From Orobanche coerulescens (taxonomy: Eukaryota; Streptophyta; Magnoliopsida; Lamiales; Orobanchaceae), in assembly GCA_033398695.1 (NCBI GenBank), contig CM065817.1, forward strand, positions 68,746,001 to 68,810,000: DNA of 64,000 bases. The letters are read 5' to 3'. Below, piece after piece: positions 11,433 through 22,082 of the stretch. The notes beneath the pieces are model-generated. The model was given only the letters and a program-made list of their open reading frames with translations, ran no database searches and was not told the origin of the DNA. Numbering within the stretch: the first letter of the stretch is position 1; every line of letters begins with the position of its first letter. The translations under genes were made by a program, and so were the position numbers.

Positions 11433-12560
11433 TCATAGAACAAAAATATCTCGACTTTTGGGAAAAACTGACCGACTCTAAACTCAATCTCAGTGCCAAC
11501 ACGACTTATGTAACTGGACGACTAGCTAACCGAAAAATGTAACCAAATGTATCGACGGTGATTTTAAAACACGTATGTATCCTCTCTTATCTGCCAAGAC
11601 CTCTACAATCACGAAAAAAAATTTCGGACCTAAATGAAAACTTAGCAAAAACAGAAATCACTGACTACAACCCGACTAAAACTCGACCGTTTCTTCAGAG
11701 AGAAAAACAGTGTCGTAACATCAGTATTACACAAATAGAAGCACGAAAAATTCACGAATAGAGTAAAATCAAGACAAGCAAGGCTAACGACAAAAATAAC
11801 GCAAAGTAATAAAAAGTGCAACAAAATTAGTACAGCAATGAATGTAGCAACAGAAAGTAAACCCCCCCAAACTTAGGACGTACATTGACCTCAATGGACA
11901 AAATATAATACGCAATAGAATAAGAAGGTCAAGTACTCCCCTCCAGTCCTCTCACGAGCTGGTGCCGGCATCATCCAGTGAGCTTGTACGCTTCTCGACT
12001 ACATCATGCGGAGCGTGAATAAATGAGCTTGCATCATCAAAGAGGAAGTTAAGTACGAGCTCTCAAGTTTAACATGATGTGAGGGTTGGGGACAATGTAA
12101 TTCGATAAAATGATTCGTTGCATACAATTTGAAAATGCTTGGCTTACCAATTTTTCATTGCAGCAATTTATCAAACACTTGGTATGCACAAGTTAAAATG
12201 AAGAACAAGAATTTTGATGGTTAACTCCAAATCCCAAAAATAATACACAGATAATAGCCATGAATAACGACAACTATCATCACCAATTCGTTCATAATTA
12301 CCAATTCCATCACAATCAAATACCAAATTCCCCATATTCCAACTCCATTTTAGATAAAACATTGAAGAACAACTAGCAATATATAACTTCAATTCTTTTC
12401 AAATCAAGTATCACTTATGATTAAGAAATCAAGAATTACCTGAAGAATTTGAGAAGGAGACTAAGAGAAGGGTATCGACTGACCTCATTGTGCGAAGGAA
12501 GGAAGTAAGGAAGGGACCTTGTGCTGGCCGGTCGACTGTATGAAGCATACCTGGGCATTC

Positions 12561-12568
12561 TTATATTG
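12561..12568 (-). promoter_or_regulatory. TATA-like box next to the second palindrome array
   Basis: The minus strand reads GCAATATAAGAATG. It lies only ~8 bp beyond the last palindrome of the 12575-12863 array in element orientation. About 90 bp further on the minus strand comes an ATG (CACAATGAGGTC) and then a donor-like CAG/GTAATTC. This could be a subgenomic promoter of a lost 3' gene; that is inference. Confidence 0.35.
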
Positions 12569-12574
12569 CGACGG

Positions 12575-12863
12575 GGGCCGCGGCACAACATAAGTGAACC
12601 GCGGCCCAAGGTACAGTCGGCCTGGGACTCTTTGTAATACCGCCGGATGCTGCGGCTCAGTGTAGGCGTGCCGCGGCTCATTTGCCCCGTGCCGCGGCAC
12701 AGAGTACAGTTTCCTGGGCGTTTCTTGAACATTTGGTGTGCCGTGGCTCAGGGAATGTGTGCCGCGGCTCAGTAAGATCGTGCCGCGGCACAGTGTACAG
12801 TTTGTTTGGCCATGTTTCCTCAACTGGTGCATGCCGCGGCTCACTTTTATTGTGCCGCGGCCC
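12575..12863. repeat. Second array of GTGCCGCGGCAC palindromes, after Athila pol
   Basis: Ten copies: 12575, 12596, about 12648, 12669, 12689 (perfect), 12738, 12759, 12780 (perfect), 12831 and 12852. Several are followed by an AGAGTACAGTTT-like tail. The word is the same as in the LTR array 2 kb away, but the flanks are not an LTR copy. Confidence 0.9.
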
Positions 12864-13069
12864 ATCATTGAATTCCTCCCCTTGGGTGATTCCTGCACAG
12901 AATTTTTAAACGAAAACATCAAGACGAGAGGGATGGACGGATCAAAGAAAAATGACGACAAATAAAGACTCTAATAATGCATAAAAACAAGAAAGATTCT
13001 ACAACTAATACTCGGGTTGCCTCCCGAGAAGCGCTAAGTTTATAGTGTTCAGCCGGACTATTCTCGCAT

Positions 13070-16000
13070 TCATCCGGCGGTGGATAAGACGACACTCGTT
13101 TTCTGCGTGTCTATTGGATTTCCCAAGTATGCCTTCGACCATTGTCCATTAACTTTGAATTTTCGGTCATCTTTTTGTACTTCTACCGCACCATGTGGGA
13201 ACACTTGAACTACGGTGAACGGTCCCGACCATCGTGAATGCAATTTCCCGGGAAATAACTTTAAGCGAGAATTAAATAGCAACACCTCTTGTCCCGGGAC
13301 AAACTCTCTATGCGTGATGTGCTTATCATGCCAAGTCTTTGTCCGCTCCTTATAAAGTTTCGCATTTTCGTATGAGTCGTGGCGAATTTATTCCAACTCG
13401 TTCAGCTGCAAACAACGCTTTTCGCCAGAAGATTTCAGATCAAAGTTTAGTTTCTTTATCGCCCAGTAAGCACGATGTTCCATCTCTACAGGTAAATGGC
13501 AACCTTTCCCATAAACCAATCTGTAGGGCGACATTCCGATAGGTGTTTTATACGCAGTCCGGTACGCCCAAAGTGCATCATCGAGTTTAAATGACCAATC
13601 TTTTCGAGACGAGCTGACCGTCTTTTCTAGGATCCACTTCAGCTCTCGATTTGATATCTCGACGTGACCGCTCATCTGAGGATGGTATGCTGTAGCAACA
13701 CGATGAGTGACTCCATATTTTCTCAAAACCGCATCAAGAAATTTGTTGTCGAAGTATGACCCACCATCACTGATAATAGCACGTGGAGTCCCAAAACGTG
13801 TGAAAATATATTGTTTTATAAACTTGATTACGACATTGGACCCATTCGTAGGTAGTGCCACCGCTTCAACCCATTTTGAGACATAATCTACGGCCACCAA
13901 AATATAGAGATTCTTATTTGATGGAGGAAATGGACCCATGAAGTCGATCCCCCATACATCGAACAATTCAACTTCAAGAATGGTGTTCAGCGGCACTTCG
14001 TGCCGTCTTGAGATGTTTCCCGTCCGTTGACACCGATCACACGTGGACACAAAGGAGTGAGCATCCTTGAATAAGGACGGCCAATAGAACCCCGATTGTA
14101 AGACCTTCGCCGCTGTTCTATTTCCACTAAAATGCCCACCGCAGGGTGATGCATGGCAATGGTTTAGCACACTGTGGATTTCCTCATCCGGAATACATCT
14201 ACGAATGATTTGATCGGGGCATCTCTTGAAAAGAAAAGGATCGTCCCACAAATAATACTTAGCGTCCGAGATTAGCTTCTTCTTTTGATGGCGTGAGAGG
14301 TCGTTCGGAATTGTTTTACTTGCCAAGTAGTTCACTAGATAAGCATACCAAGGCACGTGTTTTGAATCCAACTTGTAGAGCTGCTCGTCGGGGAAGGTTT
14401 CCAAGATTTGTGGCTGACTTTCTCCCTTCTCGAGGGGATTATCTAATCGTGAAAGGTGATCAGCTATAACATTTTCAGTACCTTTCTTGTCCCGAATCTC
14501 CAAGTTGAATTCTTGAAGGAGTAGCACCCACCGAATCAACCTTGGTTTGGCATCCTTCTTCTCCAAAAGGTATTTTATTGCTGAATGGTCGGTCCACATT
14601 ATCACTTTCGTTCCCAGTAGATACGCTCGGAATTTATCAAATGCAAAGATCACCGCCGACAATTCCTTCTCCGTTGTGGCATAATTTCTTTGGGCGTCAT
14701 CGAGTGTTCGGCTCGCATAGTATATGACATGGAACACCTTCCCTCATCTCTGCCCCAAAACAGCCCCAATGGCAAAGTCGCTTGCATCACACATTAACTC
14801 GAACGGAAGGTCCCAGTCCGGAGCGACTATCACCGGTGCCGTGCTTAGAGCTTTCTTCAATAAATCGAAACTTTATTTACACGATTCGTCAAAAGTAAAT
14901 GGAACATCCTTCATGAGTAGATTGCACAGCGGCTTCATGATCTTCGAAAAATCCTTAATAAATCAGCGATAGAAACCGGCATGTCCCAAAAAACTTCTAA
15001 TCCCCTTGACCGAAGTGGGCGGAGGCATCTTCTCAATTGTTTCAATTTTCGCTCGGTCGACTTCAATTCCATGTGAGGATGTTCGATGGCCAAGCACAAT
15101 GCCCTCCTGCACCATAAAATGACATTTCTCCCAGTTCAAGACCAAATTTGTCTCTTCGCATCTTCTCAAGACTTTCTGCAATTTTTTCAAACAAATGTCA
15201 AACGAATCTCCAAAAACAGAAAAATCATCCATAAAAATCTCAATACACTGCTCTACCATGTCAGAAAAAATAGCCATCATACACCGTTGAAAAGTAGCCG
15301 GCGCATTACATAATCCAAAAGGCATGCGCCTATAAGCGAAAATGCCGTAAGGACATGTAAACGTCATTTTCTCTTGGTCTTCGGGGGCTATGTAAATCTG
15401 ATTATACCCCGAGTAACCATCGAGAAAGCAATAGAAATCGTGTCCGGCTAATCTATCTAACATCTGATCAATAAAAGGTAAGGGGAAATGATCTTTTGTA
15501 GTGGCCTTATTTAATTTCCTATAATCTATGCACATACGCCACCCCGTGACAATCCTAGTGGGAATTAATTCATTATTATCATTTTGAACAACCGTTATCC
15601 CACCCTTTTTCGACACAACTTGGACCGGACTTACCCACTTGCTATCAGAAATCAGAAAGATCATACCTGCGTCGAGGAGTTTTAAAACCTCGACTTTTAC
15701 CACCTCCTTCATGTTTGGATTCAACCGGCGTTGATGCTCCACGGATGGTTTGTAGTCTTCCTCCATCAAAATCTTGTGCATGCAAATTGACAGGCTGATC
15801 CCCTTAATATCCGCAATAGACCATCCAAGAGCAGATTTGTACTCCCTCAAAACTCTCAATAATTTCGCCTCTTGATCCCCTGCTAAAGTGGACGAAAGAA
15901 TAACTGGAAGGGAGTCGTCGGGCCCTAAAAATGCATATTTTAAATGAGGTGGCAGCTTCTTGAGTTCCAACTTTGGAGGTTTTTCGATCGATGAGACTGG

Positions 16001-16502
16001 TCGAGTTAGTGAACTTCCGAGCTCCTCGAATGGTTGACGAATGAAAATTTGCGGGGAAGCATCCATGTGGCGTACGTAGGCTGCATGCTCTGCATTTAGT
16101 TCGGAAATAGCCCCAATCAAAACGGACTCCAAAGGGTCGGGTGGATAATTCTCTCGAAAGGTTCTACTCACGCACGAGTCAATGACGTCAACTTGGAAAC
16201 AATTTTCAGCATCATTCGGATATTTTACGGATCGAAAGATATTGAACGTTACTTGCTCCTCTTGAACACGTAGAGTCAGCTTCCCCTTTTCCACATCGAT
16301 CAAAGTTCGGCCGGTCGCTAAGAATGGTCTTCCGAAGATAATTGGGATATCTTGATCTTCCTCCATGTCGAGCACAATAAAATCCGCTGGAAAGATAAAT
16401 TTGTCAACCTTTACCAACACGTCCTCTATTACTCCCCTCGGATATTTGATGGACCTATCGGCCAATTGTAAGGAGACCGTCGTCGGCTTGGCTTCCCCAA
16501 TA
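13070..16502 (-). pseudogene. Athila-like pol (protease end, RT, RNase H, integrase), four in-frame stops
   Basis: A single minus-strand frame runs from 16502 to the TGA at 13070. In order: the C-terminal half of the protease (TVSLQLADRSIKYPRG, GRPFLATGRTLIDV); RT with MCIDYRKLNKATTKDHFPLP and the FMDD active site near 15225; RNase H with [20 protein letters not shown] and [11 protein letters not shown]; integrase HHCC finger ([11 protein letters not shown] ... CDRCQ) and core ([29 protein letters not shown]); and the tail LKLFPGKLHSRWSGPFTV. Stops are TGA 14963-14965, TAA 14873-14875, TGA 14744-14746 and TAA 13388-13390; there is no frameshift. Both TGA codons stand where Arg is expected and fit CGA-to-TGA decay. 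Upstream of 16502 the frame enters unrelated sequence, so the protease DTG and gag are absent. Confidence 0.93.
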
Positions 16503-17345
16503 GAATGATAAGATAAACAAAGAAGTCCACTCTCCAATGGATGGATTTGTTACAGTGGTGAAACTGCTACGAAGGAAGATCAAACGATCGTACTATAAAT
16601 ATCTGAAGATATGAATTGAGCAAAGTACGACGCGAACAATACTTTCAAGCAAACATAGCAATCAAGGCAATCAAATCTATCAAAGCTATCAACGCAATCT
16701 ATAGCATCGTAAAGAGCAAAGCATTCAGGATCATATTCTGAAAAGCTCTTTGTTGGAGAAGACAAACATTCTTGTCTCAAAAATTGAGTACGAGGTACTA
16801 ACGTAAATGAGATTTTCAGAAGTTTCGCGAATGATAAGGCACCCAAGGATTCTTGATTGGAAGGTGATAGACAGCTCGAGAGTTATTGAGGCATCCTTGG
16901 ATTTTCGATCAAGAGGTGTTAGGCAGTCAAATGGAGTTGCAACAGCCACCAGATTTCACTGGTTGGAACCTGTTGTAACTGGTTTAATCATTGTAATGTT
17001 TATCACTGGTTGAAAGTTATAGTAGATTCATCTCCAACTGGTTTGGAGAAAAATGGACTAGTAGAGGATTACCCCACCTCTGAAACCACTATAAGTGCTG
17101 TGTGATTTACTGCTTTGAACATCATACTTAACTGTTGCATTCATATTTACTGTTCCATTAGATAGTTATCTGCAGTGAACATTAGTTACCTGCTATCGTC
17201 ATCACTTGTGTCTTCCACATTACCTGTTTGCGGACGACATAAGTCATCTGTACCTAATCACAGCTGAGTAACTCATCTTAGATTCAGAAAGAGTTTAATA
17301 AGTCTATTCACACCCCTCCTCTAGACTTATTCCTGACGACTTGTG
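16503..17345 (+). repeat. Copia LTR fragment (+), copy 1
   Basis: A TATA-like ACTATAAATATC near 16592 and an ending rich in copia-like U5 features (AGTTTAATAAGTC, TTCACACCCCTCCTCTAGAC near 17300-17327) suggest the R/U5 part of a + strand copia LTR without its U3. No clear tRNA primer site follows, so the right limit is approximate. The 5' side is cut at the duplication edge. Short ORFs here are not credible. Confidence 0.45.
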
Positions 17346-18160
17346 ACCTACAACAAGATGTTTTTGAACTTTTTAAATCTGATGTTTCCAGGTTTGAAAT
17401 GGAAAATAGATTTCTACGTTAAGAAGTTTGTTCTTGACCCAAAAAAGGAGATGTCACACTTGATCAAAGGAAATGACCAAATTAAGAAAGATTAAAGTTG
17501 TGCAGAAACAATATAGTCAGTCGTGTTTCAGCAATAAACTGCTTTTGCTCGGGAATTATTGGGATGATTGGCATATACTGGATCGAAGCCCTACTAGTCT
17601 AGTTTCTGATGGTTCAAATGGAGAAGCATTTGGAATTTTCCACATTAGGAACCCCTCGAACTTTTTCTCTGCATTTGTTTCCTCCTTAGCAGTCGTGAGG
17701 TGAAAAATGGACCAATCGTTTAGAATCTCATGTATGATCTCAGTTTGTTAACACAACGAATGAATATTGAACATATTTTTCCATTTGATCGTCAAATTTA
17801 GTAACGAAGGAATAAAATATTTTCATAATTTGACGAGCTAATCGAGCTCGGTTGGATATATTTCAATTTGATTGATAACTAGACCAAGTCCAAGCATGAT
17901 TTTGACTCGATTAAAAAATCAAAACCAACTTCAACATCACTATGTTCACCTTGACTATACTCGTTTACACCCCTAAACAAAAGTAACTTGTGGTTGTAAA
18001 AGAGTATTCAAAGGGTAGGTATACAAGCCCCTGTATTGGAGAGTGAGAATTCAGTATAGCTGTAGTGTAGAGGAGAATCATACGAATGGTCAGGCAAGGA
18101 TTACTCACGGGCGATGTTATTAGCACGTAGCAACCAGAAGAACGAGTTTGTAATTGGAAT

Positions 18161-18382
18161 TTATGACCTGGTCATTCCAAATTGAAATGTGATATATTGG
18201 CACTCTAACCCATTGAGTATGAATTTAATTTCATGGTATAAACATCTTCCGACATTTCCTTGCTTGCGAAGCACATCCTGTTCTTTATACTTGATTGGAA
18301 TATTTAAACCGGAATTAATTCTTGTTAATGTACCACCCACTCCTTGGTATACTTGTCTTATGTGCATCGAGTTGAATATCAC
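18161..18382 (-). other. Unidentified open segment, copy 1
   Basis: A 73-codon minus-strand frame (VYQGVGGTLTRINSGLNIP...) is kept open in both block copies (also 37116-37322), with three amino-acid differences in the shared part by eye. The opposite strand is also open over most of it, so coding is uncertain. I recognise no family. Confidence 0.2.
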
Positions 18383-18468
18383 TATATTTTCCCATGAGCC
18401 TTTTATATGGGCATGTCAGGTAGAGAAGAAAATGACCAAATCTTATTAGACTGGTTAAAGAGATCCGA

Positions 18469-18699
18469 CTAAAAGCCTAGAGAACGGGGATAAAAATCAA
18501 AGTTACCATTAGAGGCCATAGGCTCCAAAATGCCATAAAAGAAATCTGTAAGAGCGGTGGAAGGCACGAGTCTTCTCTTAACCGAAGGCCTAGGTGCTTG
18601 AGGGACTCGCACCATGGCGGATAAAAAGAAATTGGAGCCAGAAACCTCGATCTGTGAGCAGTTAGGAAGAGAGTGAGGGGTTAATAATTTCGTATATTT
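18469..18699 (-). other. Unidentified coding-like island (possible captured exon), copy 1
   Basis: The frame is open from 18699 to a TAG at 18469-18471 on the minus strand, with an ATG at 18615 giving 48 residues (MVRVPQAPRPSVKRR... ending YPRSLGF). Its composition is more protein-like than the AT-rich flanks. The same frame is intact in block copy 2 (37424-37570). An AG just upstream (TCACAG/TCATAG) could be a splice acceptor. I recognise no family; a captured host exon is one possibility. Confidence 0.25.
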
Positions 18700-21055
18700 C
18701 TATTGCGGTAATGAAGTTCGGAGAACCGTGATTATGGGTGGTCCATTGGGACTATAGATATTAATGAAAATCGATATTAGTACAAAATTTTGATGTCTTA
18801 ATAGTTAGGCTAATAGAAAATTTTTATGCATTTTGCTAGATTTATGACGTTTGAACTGGAAGGGCAGTAGGTTATGCATCTCATGGATTTCGAGTTTGAT
18901 AATAATAACTGTAAAGTGTGGCGTGTAGTCTGAGATAGTCGTTCTGGGCTTAACAGCTATATAATTTATAAGTTGTTATGAAAAATATATATTTGGTGAT
19001 TTTAAATGAAATATGTGAGTTCACTATTTTAAAATGATATTTAGTAATTTTAACAAAATAGATATTTTCGTTCTTGATCATACGACATTTTGATAAAAGA
19101 AAATTATTATTATATTTTGATCAAGAAATTTTAACTACTTATAAAATCTAGTATTTTTATTTCTAAAATTTGAGTACGATTCACATATTTTAGTACAGGA
19201 TATAAACGTTCTTTGTTTTCGAGAAAGAACGGTGGGTGTTCTGAGATGAAAGAAATTTTTGATATATTTTGTAAAATGGTGATTTGGAATTCCCGATAAA
19301 AGAAGAGGTAATGCTTTTAATCTTCAAGTAAAGAAAAAAATGTTGTAGTAATTTTATTCAAAAAACGAGACTCTTAAATTTTGAACGAAGGAATAAAGAG
19401 TTGATTATTGTGCAAAGAACATATTTTAGTATTTCAGAAGGAAGATTGATCTTGAAAGATTTATTGATGGCGTACATTTCAATAATAGAAGCTTAAAGTG
19501 TAGTATTTTATGTCACGGATAAATCTCGATATTCTATAGTTTTGAATAAAGGTGAGAGTTCTAAAATTTGAAAATGTAATGTGTTGATTTTAATCGACAA
19601 ATAGAACTCATTTGATATTCCAAATATATGTTGCAAAATGGTATATTGATGAGAAAAAAAACTCAAGTCAGAGAGTCTTGTTACGAGTTAAAAATGTATT
19701 TTAGTCAGTTCGAGCAAGGGCCATGCACAATGAAGTTTAGTAATGCAACACCCCCAAGTTATTCAGGGTATATTACAGTGCCGTGAGCCCCGCCGTGGGA
19801 CCCACAAGGCTATTCACACGCGGAACCATGAACTTTAACCGATACGGTCTAAGTATAGTCCAATGGAGGACAATAAAATTGGCACTCAAGACAATATCCA
19901 ATAAGACCGAATACAATACATCAAGAATCAATCCCAAGGCAACACAGGCCAAAACATCAAGAAAGCCAGAAGCAGTACTGGAGTACTCATGACCATTCCA
20001 AGTAAAACATCACTGAATGGATGAAAGACAAAGTATAACCAGTGACAAAACACAGCATCACATTTGCCCATCATCTTCATGCCAACCCAGTACATTCCTA
20101 TCCGCTCTCATGGATCCTGAAATACATGAAAGGTATTTACCCCAAAAGGGGTTAGCTGTCGAATATCTAATACAAGTATATCGAATATGAAATACAATAC
20201 TTCTTGATAATAAAGTAAATGTAATCATCATTCCATCAGGCTCAAGACTAGTATTCCGGAATAACTAAATCTCATACACTTCATCAATACATACGTGATT
20301 AACCGTGGAACCGCACCAAAGGCAACGGAACCCTCACATGCCCTGTCAGACCCTCCCGGAGTGGTTAACCCAAAATATTCACAGAACCGTACCAAAGGCA
20401 ATGGAACCCTCAGAGGACCCATCGGTCCATCCCAGAATGAATATATACAATCATACAATTCATATACCCTACTTCAAAGTTGAGAACGTACAATCATAAA
20501 CATATACTTGCCTTCGAGACATCGAGAATTGGAAGGAAAGGAATACAAGTTCCATAGGTCCAAGAACGCACTTCCGGCACCTAAACGATTCGTAAGGAAC
20601 ACGATAATTAATAATCCATACTCAAATCACACAAAGAAACTCATGAAACACACCTATGATTCACAGCACTCCAAGGATAAACACCTAGAGGTTTGGAAAT
20701 CATCCAAACCCTCTCTAGTCCGAACAAAGTACATAAACATCCATATATTCGTAGGTGAAACGTGGGTACGGGGTAGATACATCATAATATCAAAGATTCA
20801 AGCTCCAAAATGGATAAATCAGATGAATCTAAGAAAATCCCCAAAAATTCCCCAAACTAGGGTTCTAAGGAATTTACCTTGATTTGTAAGGTAGAAGCGG
20901 ATTAGAAGTTGTATAATCTTTGTTATTCAACCCAAGATGATGATAGCTGATGAAAGATTGCCCCCAAATCGCCCTCCGGATCGCCCTCTCATGCTCTCTC
21001 GTCGGAAATGAGTAAAAGGGATGAAAAATGACGAAGAACGGGGTTTACCCCCTCT

Positions 21056-21062
21056 TATATAC
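21056..21062 (-). promoter_or_regulatory. Gypsy C LTR TATA box, copy 1
   Basis: The minus strand reads GCAGTATATAAGAGGGGG. The nearest palindrome of the array begins about 10 bp upstream in element orientation. Confidence 0.6.
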
Positions 21063-21070
21063 TGCGCCTG

Positions 21071-21360
21071 ATTAACGCGCGCTAAAACACAAGGCTAGTG
21101 TGCACTAATGGGGTCACCCAGTAGTCCAGTAGGTTCTGACCTGCGTCGTTAGCGTGCACTACATCTGGCACTAGTGCGCACTATACAACACCGATAGCGT
21201 GCGTTAGCTCACGCCTAGCATGCACTAACTGCTAGTCCAGAGAGCAAAATTCGGCTACTGCCTCTGCCAGACTCAACCCATTAGCACGCGCTACTGGCGA
21301 AGCTAGCGCAGGCTACTCGAAATGAATAACGTACGTTAGCTCACGCCTAGCGTGCGCTAT
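21071..21360. repeat. Array of TAGCGYGCGCTA palindromes in gypsy C U3, copy 1
   Basis: About ten degenerate copies, e.g. TTAACGCGCGCTAA (21072), CTAGTGTGCACTAA (21095), TTAGCGTGCACTA (about 21150), CTAGTGCGCACTA (about 21172), ATAGCGTGCGTTAG (about 21193), TTAGCACGCGCTA (about 21280) and CTAGCGTGCGCTA (21348). Spacers are unrelated. Copy 2 keeps more CpG, including a perfect 14-bp palindrome. Confidence 0.88.
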
Positions 21361-21553
21361 CTACTCCATATAATATCATCGCCGCAAGGTCCAATCGATA
21401 CGAACATGTTTCGAAGGATACGAAATTCTAGAATCAACAACATCTCGATAGGCGCTTACAAGCGCGATAAAAGCGAAAGGACGACAAGGTCAAAATCATG
21501 AAAAATATAGGTATTACATTCTCCCCCTCTAAAAAGAAGTTTTGTACCGAAAC

Positions 21554-22082
21554 TTAAGAAATAAAAAGTTTGGGGTATCCAGATCGCATCCTCTCCCCCG
21601 CCTCGAAAGTCGCTTCCTCAACTCCATATCTTAACCATTGCACCTTAACCAACGGAATGGTTTTTTGCTGAAGCTGCTTCTCATGATGTTCAAGGATCTT
21701 CACCGGTCTCTCCGGAAAGGTAACACCCTCGGCTACATCAATCTCACTATAATCGATAATATGACTTGGATCCGGCACGTACTTCTTCAAATGAGAAACA
21801 TAAAAATGTTATGGACATGACTTAAAGCTGGAGGCGATGCCAAGCGATAAGCTAAATCTCCAACCCTGTCCAAAATTTCAAACGGTTCGATATACTTCAG
21901 ACTAAGTTTCCCCTTTTTCCGAAGCGAAAGCCTCCTTTGGTCGGCGATACTTTTAGTAGAACATGGTCTCTAACTTCGAATTCCAATGGTCGACGACGAG
22001 TATCAGCATAAGATTTGATATGTTGAAGGGCATTCTCAAATGATGAAATGAACTCAACTACAACCATCTGCACTGTATTCAA
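21554..22082 (-). pseudogene. Gypsy C integrase C-terminus with chromo-like tail, copy 1
   Basis: The minus strand holds FEVRDHVLLKVSPTKGGFRFGKRG (21897-22000), the GPY/F-side tail of a gypsy integrase, then MKKYVPDPSHIIDYSEIDV ... KTIPLVKVQWLRYGVEEATFE (21554-21790), the typical C-terminus of Tekay-type chromoviruses. The two parts are in different frames, with a frameshift between. Everything upstream (gag to integrase core) is missing; the sequence passes at about 22082 into noncoding LTR-like DNA. The PPT and LTR follow directly downstream. Confidence 0.85.

Larger units (their letters stand above)
10673..13069 (-). other. Noncoding 3' domain of the Athila-like element
   Basis: This 2.4-kb stretch lies between integrase and the 3' LTR, where some Athila elements carry an env-like ORF. 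No long credible ORF is present. It holds, in element order, a conserved post-integrase motif (complement of GGGTTGCCTCCCGAG, 13014-13028), a second palindrome array, a TATA-like box, a pyrimidine-rich leader with an ATG and an AG/GTAATT donor-like site (minus strand near 12440), a second PPT-like TTTGGGGGGG (11863-11874), and an imperfect direct repeat at 11253-11328 and 11366-11432. It ends at the true PPT at 10673-10690. Confidence 0.6.
9380..16502 (-). mobile_element. Athila-like Ty3/gypsy element, 5' truncated, minus strand
   Basis: Read on the minus strand: partial protease, RT, RNase H, integrase (16502 to 13070), a ~2.4-kb noncoding 3' domain, a PPT and a 3' LTR (10672 to 9380). The RNase H and integrase motifs ([36 protein letters not shown]) are those of the Athila lineage. 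The gag, protease active site and 5' LTR are missing because the element stops at 16502, the left edge of the 18.8-kb repeated block. No intact env-like ORF is seen downstream of pol. The left flank AGGAC (9375-9379) would be one target-site copy. Confidence 0.85.
17346..19743. other. AT-rich intergenic or decayed element sequence, copy 1
   Basis: Nothing recognisable as a known element or gene across 2.4 kb, mostly AT-rich. Two coding-like islands on the minus strand are listed separately. It may be the decayed interior of the copia element whose LTR fragment precedes it. Confidence 0.6.
19744..21518 (-). repeat. Gypsy C 3' LTR (1775 bp), copy 1
   Basis: On the + strand it starts TGCAACACCCCC (TGTAACACCCCC in copy 2) and ends GGTATTACA. 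On the element strand it runs TGTAATACC ... TTGGGGGTGTTACA, matching the gypsy D LTR termini. A PPT (minus strand AGAGGGGGAGAA, + 21519-21530) follows at once. It contains the TAGCGYGCGCTA array, a TATA box and a gypsy A/D-like U5 block near 20140. About 20300-20410 there is an internal repeat (GGAACCGCACCAAAGGCAACGGAACCCTCA and a second similar unit). Confidence 0.8.

Noticed and set aside
12436..12965. ORFs on both strands with repeated LCRGT/SRGT peptides
   Set aside because: Same cause: the second palindrome array, open on several frames because it lacks A/T-rich stops. No family likeness.
16807..17013. ORF ending in a hydrophobic stretch (WLEPVVTGLIIVMFITG), suggestive of a membrane segment or plastid gene
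   Set aside because: It lies within a copia LTR fragment, has no plastid likeness that I recognise and is not supported by codon context.
20228..20483. Overlapping small ORFs on both strands near 20300 and 39260
   Set aside because: They come from an internal repeat (CACCAAAGGCAACGGAACCC) in the gypsy C LTR; both strands are open by composition.
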